This document shows, in pieces, positions 14,932-20,432 of a stretch of 20,432 nt of DNA. The notes under the pieces are model-generated. The model did not search any database. It was not told the DNA's origin and saw only the letters and a program-made list of their open reading frames with translations. Source of the DNA: an uncultured Ruminococcus sp. Lineage in GTDB: Bacteria; Bacillota; Clostridia; Oscillospirales; Ruminococcaceae. Numbering within the stretch: the stretch's first letter is position 1; each line of letters starts with the position of its first letter. The stretch spans positions 1-20,432 of the forward strand of contig CAMWXM010000016.1 in the NCBI GenBank assembly GCA_947178195.1, read 5' to 3'. A program made the position numbers and the translations under genes.

Positions 14932-17478
14932 ATGTTTGATGACAATTCAAAGGTAATAAATGTCGACATTGACAAAGAGATGAGAAAGTCATTTCTTGAA
15001 TATTCGATGTCGGTAATTGTTGCAAGAGCTTTGCCGGACGTAAGAGACGGTATGAAGCCTGTACACAGGCGTATAATATACACAATGAACGAATCTAAGA
15101 ATACCTATGATAAGCCGTATAGAAAATGCGCTTATACAGTCGGTGAAGTTTTAGGTAAATATCATCCTCACGGCGACGCATCTGTTTATGATGCTTTAGT
15201 ACGTCTGGCACAGAAATTTTCCCTTCGCTATCCGCTTATAGACGGTCATGGAAACTTTGGTAATGTAGACGGCGACCCGCCTGCTGCATATCGTTATACG
15301 GAAGCAAGAATGTCGAAAATCGCCAATGAAATGCTTACCGATATTGAAAAGGATACTATCCCTTATACCACAAACTATGACGATAAGCTGAAAGAACCGG
15401 TAGTTCTGCCGAGTCGTTTTCCGAATTTGCTTGTAAACGGTTCTGTTGGTATTGCCGTTGGTATGGCGACAAATATTCCTCCACATAATTTAGGAGAAAT
15501 AATCGACGCTATCGACCTTGTTATGGAAAATCCCGATGCTACCCTTGATGAGATAATGGAATTTGTAAAAGGTCCTGATTTTCCTACAGGCGGTATTATT
15601 ATGGGACGTGCTGGAATACGTGCGGCATACGGAACAGGACGTGGAAAAATTACCCTCAGAGCAAATACTACCATAGAGGAAATAAAGGGCAGACAGTGCA
15701 TAATAATTCACGAGATTCCCTATATGGTAAATAAATCGAGGCTTGTTGAGGCTATTGCAAATCTTGCTAAGGAAAAAAGAGTTGACGGAATTCATTTTGT
15801 CCGTGACGAGTCCGGCAGAGACGGTATGAGAATAGTTGTAGAGCTTAAAAAGGACGCAATTCCTCAGATCGTTTTAAATAAACTGTTTTCATATACTCAG
15901 CTTCAGGATACGGTAGGAGTGATCTTGCTTGCACTTGTAAACGGCGAACCAAAGGTTCTTACCTTAAAGCAGTGTATAGAAGAATATATAAAATTCCAGG
16001 TTGAGGTAATAAGAAGAAGAACTGAATTTGAGCTTAAAAAAGCAAAGGCAAGAGCTCACATTTTAGAAGGATTGTGTATTGCCACAGATAATATTGACGA
16101 GGTAGTGGAAATATGCAAAACCTCGGAAAATATCCCTCAATCTAAACAACGATTGCAGGATAGATTCTCTCTTACAGAAGTTCAGTCTGACGCTATTGTT
16201 CAGATGACTTTAGGTAAGCTTACCGGTCTAGAAAGACAAAAGCTTGAGGACGAGTTGGAAGAGCTGCATAAAAAAATAGAAGAATTAAACGCTATTCTTG
16301 CTGATGAGGAAAAGATACATGAAATAATTCGAGATGAACTGGCAGAAATAAGAAGAAAATTCAACGATAACAGAAAAACACAGATAGAATCAGTAAGCGG
16401 AGAGGTGGATATAGAGGATCTTATCCCTGTTGAGGACTGTGTCGTTACCTATACCAACAAAGGCTATATAAAAAGAATGACGCTGGACACATATAAGACC
16501 CAGAACAGAGGCGGACGTGGGGTTCAGGGAATGAAACAGCGTGAGGAGGACTTTGTTGAAGAAATGTTTATATGCTCTACTCACGATAATATTTTGTTTA
16601 TTACAAATAAGGGTATAATGTATAAGCTGAAATGCTATGAAGTGCCGGAGGGTTCTAAATCTTCAAGAGGAGTGAACGCAGTAAATCTGCTGCCGCTGGG
16701 CGATGATGAAAAAATCGAAGCCATGATAAAAACTGAAGATTTTGACGAGGGCAAATATATAGTCATGGTGACAAGAAATGGCAAGATAAAAAGAACCGCT
16801 TTACCGGCATATAAAAACGTAAGGAAAAATGGTCTTATTGCTATCGGTCTTGACCATGACGATGAAATTGCCGGAGTAAGAATGACAAACGGAACTTCAC
16901 AGTTGTTTATTGCCACTAAAAACGGCATGGCGATAAGAATAGCAGAAGAAAAAATAAGAGCAATGTCACGTTCAGCCCACGGTGTTAAAGCTATTAAACT
17001 CAGAGGAAGCGATACGGTCGTTTCAATGGCAAGAATGAGAGTGGGAGCTTCACTTCTGACAATAACAGAAAAAGGATATGGAAGAAGAACTGCTCTTGAA
17101 TCATATAAGCTTCAGAACAGAGGCGGATACGGTCTTAAAAATTATTCTGTAAGCGATAAAAACGGCTATGTCTGCGGAATAAAGGTTGTCGATGAAACAG
17201 ACGATGCAATTATGATCTCAAATGACGGTGTTGTTATAAGAATACGCTGTGCAGATGTGAGAATTATGGGACGATATGCGGCAGGAGTTAAGGTAATGAG
17301 ACTTACAGACGAAAACAGAGTTGTATCATTTACCCGTGCCGAGCATGACGAAGAAGCGGAAACTCAGGAGGTAGAGCAGCCTACTGAGGAAGAGCTTGCT
17401 CAGGACGTAATTAACAGCAAGGCAGAACAAACAGAGGCTGAAAATGCTGTTGATGAACCATTAGAAGATGAGGAATAA
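14932..17478 (+). CDS. gyrA: DNA gyrase subunit A
   Basis: The 848-residue breakage-reunion subunit has the active-site tyrosine Y122 in AAYRYTEARM and the quinolone-site helix GDASVYDALVRLAQ from residue 81. Numbering matches E. coli exactly here: position 83 is Ala rather than Ser, and D87 is kept. A coiled-coil gate arm follows (about 360-480), then the C-terminal beta-pinwheel that wraps DNA, with the GyrA box QNRGGRG at 524-530 and a second QNRGG at about 726. The last 45 residues are a Glu-rich acidic tail, common in GyrA and thought to modulate activity. AAAGGA precedes the ATG by about 7 nt. The first in-frame Met at 14932 matches the family start. Confidence 0.98.
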   Translation: MFDDNSKVINVDIDKEMRKSFLEYSMSVIVARALPDVRDGMKPVHRRIIYTMNESKNTYDKPYRKCAYTVGEVLGKYHPHGDASVYDALVRLAQKFSLRYPLIDGHGNFGNVDGDPPAAYRYTEARMSKIANEMLTDIEKDTIPYTTNYDDKLKEPVVLPSRFPNLLVNGSVGIAVGMATNIPPHNLGEIIDAIDLVMENPDATLDEIMEFVKGPDFPTGGIIMGRAGIRAAYGTGRGKITLRANTTIEEIKGRQCIIIHEIPYMVNKSRLVEAIANLAKEKRVDGIHFVRDESGRDGMRIVVELKKDAIPQIVLNKLFSYTQLQDTVGVILLALVNGEPKVLTLKQCIEEYIKFQVEVIRRRTEFELKKAKARAHILEGLCIATDNIDEVVEICKTSENIPQSKQRLQDRFSLTEVQSDAIVQMTLGKLTGLERQKLEDELEELHKKIEELNAILADEEKIHEIIRDELAEIRRKFNDNRKTQIESVSGEVDIEDLIPVEDCVVTYTNKGYIKRMTLDTYKTQNRGGRGVQGMKQREEDFVEEMFICSTHDNILFITNKGIMYKLKCYEVPEGSKSSRGVNAVNLLPLGDDEKIEAMIKTEDFDEGKYIVMVTRNGKIKRTALPAYKNVRKNGLIAIGLDHDDEIAGVRMTNGTSQLFIATKNGMAIRIAEEKIRAMSRSAHGVKAIKLRGSDTVVSMARMRVGASLLTITEKGYGRRTALESYKLQNRGGYGLKNYSVSDKNGYVCGIKVVDETDDAIMISNDGVVIRIRCADVRIMGRYAAGVKVMRLTDENRVVSFTRAEHDEEAETQEVEQPTEEELAQDVINSKAEQTEAENAVDEPLEDEE

Positions 17479-17505
17479 GAATAAGCATATTGAGGAGAAA
17501 ACATC

Positions 17506-19887
17506 ATGAAATACGGTTATTTTGATCTTGAAAATAAAGAATATGTCATAACAAAGCCTGATACCCCTGCGCCTTGGGTAAACTATCTTGGTTCACCTGA
17601 ATACGGCGCAATAATTTCAAATAACGCTGCCGGATATAGCTTTGTAAAGTCCGGCGCAAACGGAAGAATTACCAGATTCAGATTTAATTCCACAATGGCG
17701 CTCCCGGGAAGATATATATATATTAGAGATAATCAGCTTAATGATTATTGGTCCACATCCTGGCAGCCAACGGCAAAGCCTTTGGATAAATATAAAAGTG
17801 AATGCAGGCACGGTACGGCTTATACTGTTATTTCTTCGGAATATGAAAAAATAAACTCGGAAACGGTTTATTATGTGCCCATAGACAAAACCTATGAGGT
17901 ATGGCGGTGTAAAATAAAAAATAATGATACAAAGCCTCGTAAGCTTTCTGTTTTCGGATTTGTTGAATTTACTAATGAGGATAATTATGAACAGGATCAG
18001 GTAAATCTTCAATATTCACTGTTTATATCCTCTACAGAATTTGATAAGAATAAAATAGTTCAGACAATAACTAAAAATGATAAAAAAGACAGAAGAGATA
18101 GATTTTTTGGTATGACAGGAGAGGAAATTTCAGCTTCCTGTGGAGATTTAAGTAAATTTTTAGGTAATTACAGGTCTTATTCAAATCCTTTGGCAGTTGA
18201 AAACGGCAGGCTTGATAATTCAATGAATTATAATCTTAATTCCTGCGGTGCTCTTCAATCGGATATTAATTTAGAGCCTGGAGAGGAAATTTTACTACAT
18301 TATATTTTAGGAGCAAAGGACAGTAAAACTGCTGATGAAATAATTAAATCCTATGATAATCCTGAAAAATCTGAAGAAGAAATAAATGAAATAAAAAATT
18401 ACTGGCATAGTAAGCTTAATAAATTTTCAGTTGAAACTCCCAGCGAGGAATTTAATAATATGATAAATGTCTGGAACGCTTATCAGTGCTTTATAACCTA
18501 TATCTGGTCGAGAGCCGCTTCATTTGTTTACTGCGGACTGAGAAATGGTTATGGTTATCGTGATACCGTTCAGGATATTCAGGGAATTATTCATCTTGAT
18601 CCGGAAATGGCTCTTGAAAAGATACGCTTTATGCTCTCAGCTCAGGTTGATAACGGCGGGGGACTTCCTCTTGTTAAATTTACTCATAATGCAGGTCATG
18701 AGAATACTCCTGACGACCCGGAATATGTTAAGGAAACTGGACATCCCTCCTATCGTGCAGATGATGCATTATGGCTGTTCCCTACAATTGTAAAATATCT
18801 TGGTGAAAGCGGAAATAAAGATTTCCTCGATGAGGTAATAGTTTATGCAAACGGTGGAGAGGACAGCGTTTATGAACACCTTAAAAAGGCAATTAAATTT
18901 TCAATGGAGCGTCTTGGGGATCATAATATGCCTGCCGGACTTCATGCGGACTGGAACGATTGTCTGCGTCTTGGTGCAAAGGGAGAGTCTACTTTTGTAG
19001 CGTTCCAACTTTATTATGCTATGACTTCTATAAAAGAAATGGCAGTTATGAAAAATGACAATGACTATATTAAATATATAGATGAAATACAGTCAAAACT
19101 TTCTGATGCATTGGAAAAATGCTGGGACGAGGATAGATTTATACGTGGAATAAGAGATGACGGCGTTATTGTCGGCGCAAAAAAAGATAAGGAAGCTAAT
19201 ATGTGGCTAAATCCTCAGTCATGGAGCGTTATTTCAAAATTTGCAGACGATGAAAAGGCTGAAAAGGCAATGAACAGCGTTTATGAAATTTTGAATACGC
19301 CATACGGAGCAAAGCTTCTTGAGCCTTCCTATAAGGAGCACTATTTTGACGGCGCTCTTATGCATATTTACAATGATGATACCAAAGAAAACGGCGGTAT
19401 TTTTTCTCAGTCTCAGGGATGGTTGATTTTAGCCGAAGCTCTTATGGGGCATGGCAACAGAGCTTTTGAATATTTTATGGAAAGCTCTCCTGCTGCAATG
19501 AATGATAAGGCTGAGATAAGAGAAATGGAACCTTATGTTCATGGTCAGTTTACAGAAAGCAGAATGTCTGCTTTTGAAGGACGTTCTCATGTTCATTGGC
19601 TTACGGGTACGGCTTCAACAGTAATGGTAGGCTGTGTTGAGGGAATCTGTGGAATAAGGCCGGATATTGAAGGAATCATTATTTCGCCTTCTATCCCTTC
19701 GGAATGGGACGGATTTAAAATTAATAAAATATTCAGAGGTAAAACTCTTTATATTGAAATAAAAAATCCCTCACATGTTCAAAGCGGCGTTAAGGAAATT
19801 ATTTTAAATGGCGAAAAATTAAGCAAAAATTATCTGCCTGATGAAAAGCTTGAGGCTGTTAATAATATAACTGTTGTAATGGGATAA
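17506..19887 (+). CDS. GH94 glycoside phosphorylase (cellobiose/chitobiose phosphorylase-like)
   Basis: The 793-residue cytosolic enzyme should split a beta-linked disaccharide with phosphate into a sugar 1-phosphate and a free sugar, saving ATP. An N-terminal beta-sandwich (about 1-270; YGYFD, PWVNYLG, CRHGTAYT) leads to an (alpha/alpha)6 barrel with WSRAASF (334-340), GYGYRDTVQD (348-357), ADDALWL and HADWNDCL (480-487). The second Asp of the last motif, D485, aligns with the general acid. HWLTGT (697-702) is the expected phosphate-site region. Classical cellobiose phosphorylases have NMSRSAS and GMGFRDSNQD instead, so the acceptor is uncertain; chitobiose phosphorylase looks closer from memory. 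GAGGAG lies 8 nt before the ATG and only 27 nt separate it from gyrA, so read-through from gyrA is likely. Confidence 0.88.
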   Translation: MKYGYFDLENKEYVITKPDTPAPWVNYLGSPEYGAIISNNAAGYSFVKSGANGRITRFRFNSTMALPGRYIYIRDNQLNDYWSTSWQPTAKPLDKYKSECRHGTAYTVISSEYEKINSETVYYVPIDKTYEVWRCKIKNNDTKPRKLSVFGFVEFTNEDNYEQDQVNLQYSLFISSTEFDKNKIVQTITKNDKKDRRDRFFGMTGEEISASCGDLSKFLGNYRSYSNPLAVENGRLDNSMNYNLNSCGALQSDINLEPGEEILLHYILGAKDSKTADEIIKSYDNPEKSEEEINEIKNYWHSKLNKFSVETPSEEFNNMINVWNAYQCFITYIWSRAASFVYCGLRNGYGYRDTVQDIQGIIHLDPEMALEKIRFMLSAQVDNGGGLPLVKFTHNAGHENTPDDPEYVKETGHPSYRADDALWLFPTIVKYLGESGNKDFLDEVIVYANGGEDSVYEHLKKAIKFSMERLGDHNMPAGLHADWNDCLRLGAKGESTFVAFQLYYAMTSIKEMAVMKNDNDYIKYIDEIQSKLSDALEKCWDEDRFIRGIRDDGVIVGAKKDKEANMWLNPQSWSVISKFADDEKAEKAMNSVYEILNTPYGAKLLEPSYKEHYFDGALMHIYNDDTKENGGIFSQSQGWLILAEALMGHGNRAFEYFMESSPAAMNDKAEIREMEPYVHGQFTESRMSAFEGRSHVHWLTGTASTVMVGCVEGICGIRPDIEGIIISPSIPSEWDGFKINKIFRGKTLYIEIKNPSHVQSGVKEIILNGEKLSKNYLPDEKLEAVNNITVVMG

Positions 19888-19899
19888 AATAGTTTACTG

Positions 19900-19937
19900 A
19901 AAATAAAACCATGCTGTAAAAAGCATGGTTTTATTTT
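19900..19937. terminator. Bidirectional terminator between the GH94 gene and gdhA
   Basis: A perfect 16-bp inverted repeat (AAAATAAAACCATGCT and its complement, loop of 6) begins 12 nt after the GH94 stop. The A-rich left edge and T-rich right edge give a U tract in either direction, as expected between convergent genes. Confidence 0.88.
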
Positions 19938-19943
19938 CATATT

Positions 19944-19981
19944 TTAAAAAAACTCCGCAAAGCCGAAGCTCTACGGAGTTT
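19944..19981 (-). terminator. gdhA terminator with UUCG loop
   Basis: On the minus strand AAACTCCGTAGAGC, TTCG and GCTTTGCGGAGTTT form a stem of 14 positions with one internal mismatch pair, followed by a T run. This is a classical intrinsic terminator 30 nt after the gdhA stop codon. Confidence 0.88.
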
Positions 19982-20010
19982 AAAAGGAGAATTTAAATGA
20001 AAGATTTTAA

Positions 20011-20432
20011 TTAATATGAAACGCCCTGCCACATCATAGCGTCTGCAACCTTAGCGAATCCGGCAATATTAGCGCCTGCAACCAAGTTGCCTTCCATGCC
20101 GTATTCCTTAGCTGCGTTATCTGCATTATGGAAAATATTTATCATGATATTTTTAAGCTTTGAATCAACTTCTTCAAATGTCCATGAAAGTCTTTCGGAG
20201 TTCTGTGACATTTCAAGAGCAGAAGTAGCAACACCGCCTGCATTTGCAGCCTTAGCAGGTCCGAACATTACGCCGGCAGCCTGGAATTTTTCAATTGCTT
20301 CAGGAGTAGAAGGCATATTTGCACCTTCTGCAACTGCAATAACGCCGTTTTTGATAAGAGCGTCAGCAGCATCGCCATCAAGCTCGTTCTGTGTTGCGCA
20401 GGGAAGAGCAATGTCGCACTTGATAGTCCAGA
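20011..20432 (-). CDS. gdhA: NADP-type glutamate dehydrogenase, C-terminal part (start beyond window)
   Basis: The frame is open to the right edge, giving the last 139 residues. The text CDIALPCATQNELDGDAADALI, VAEGANMPSTPEAIEKFQ and FGPAKAANAGGVATSALEMSQNSERLSWT is the dinucleotide-binding and C-terminal part of the hexameric glutamate dehydrogenases of about 445 residues, and the ending NIAGFAKVADAMMWQGVSY is typical. The enzyme makes glutamate from 2-oxoglutarate and ammonia, a main ammonium entry in gut Clostridia. The NADP preference is inferred from family resemblance, since the cofactor-specifying residues lie outside the window. It converges on the GH94 gene and is closed off by two terminators. 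Confidence 0.95.
   Translation of the reverse strand, partial: WTIKCDIALPCATQNELDGDAADALIKNGVIAVAEGANMPSTPEAIEKFQAAGVMFGPAKAANAGGVATSALEMSQNSERLSWTFEEVDSKLKNIMINIFHNADNAAKEYGMEGNLVAGANIAGFAKVADAMMWQGVSY

Noticed and set aside
14725..15085. Two overlapping minus-strand frames near the gyrA start
   Set aside because: Shadow and AT-rich chance frames; no RBS, composition poor in expected residues, second one antisense to gyrA.
1..20432. CRISPR array, tRNA, IS transposase or prophage genes
   Set aside because: No spaced direct repeats, cloverleaf ends or transposase/phage motifs were seen on either strand.

Overview
The window is the chromosomal origin region of a low-GC Clostridia bacterium, most likely a Ruminococcus-like member of the Oscillospiraceae. 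This is inferred from the AT-rich codon use, the order dnaA-dnaN-yaaA-recF-remB-gyrB-gyrA, LL-diaminopimelate aminotransferase lysine synthesis, a YcxB-like gene between gyrB and gyrA, and a GH94 phosphorylase just after gyrA. The species cannot be fixed from sequence alone.

Left arm (1-7000): every gene is on the minus strand, pointing away from the origin. From the edge inwards: a truncated P-loop ATPase (1-953), a 67-residue acidic protein, a translationally coupled dapF-dapL-CmpB-like operon (lysine/meso-DAP synthesis plus a membrane protein), the RNase P RNA gene rnpB with its own promoter and terminator, and a two-gene operon of a membrane GT2 glycosyltransferase and a membrane-anchored SGNH (GDSL) hydrolase. 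Two short non-coding inverted-repeat elements of similar internal plan (about 158 and 168 bp) lie on either side of rnpB. The usual Firmicutes neighbours rpmH-rnpA-yidC are not next to dnaA.

Origin (7000-9035): a clear sigma-A promoter precedes dnaA. The dnaA-dnaN gap holds a dnaA terminator, a cluster of TTTTCAACA-type DnaA-box variants, one good box (TTTTCCACA), a GC-rich patch, five CTA trinucleotides matching the DnaA-trio unwinding element, and an AT-rich stretch. This is the probable oriC.

Right arm (9036-20432): dnaN, yaaA, recF and remB are tightly packed, then gyrB, a YcxB-like membrane protein, a 455-bp non-coding gap bounded by two related hairpins, gyrA, and a GH94 disaccharide phosphorylase. 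A 16-bp perfect hairpin and a UUCG-loop terminator separate these from the convergent 3' part of NADP-type gdhA.

No phage, CRISPR, transposase or tRNA gene is visible. The core is conventional. The less expected points are: a hydrolase gene whose signal peptide and Shine-Dalgarno imply an ATT or ATA start codon; the paired inverted-repeat elements around rnpB; the exceptionally regular DnaA-trio tract; Ala and Trp at quinolone-contact positions of GyrA and GyrB; an ATPase whose second half looks like a duplicated domain without a P-loop; and a GH94 enzyme whose motifs look closer to chitobiose phosphorylase than to classical cellobiose phosphorylase.
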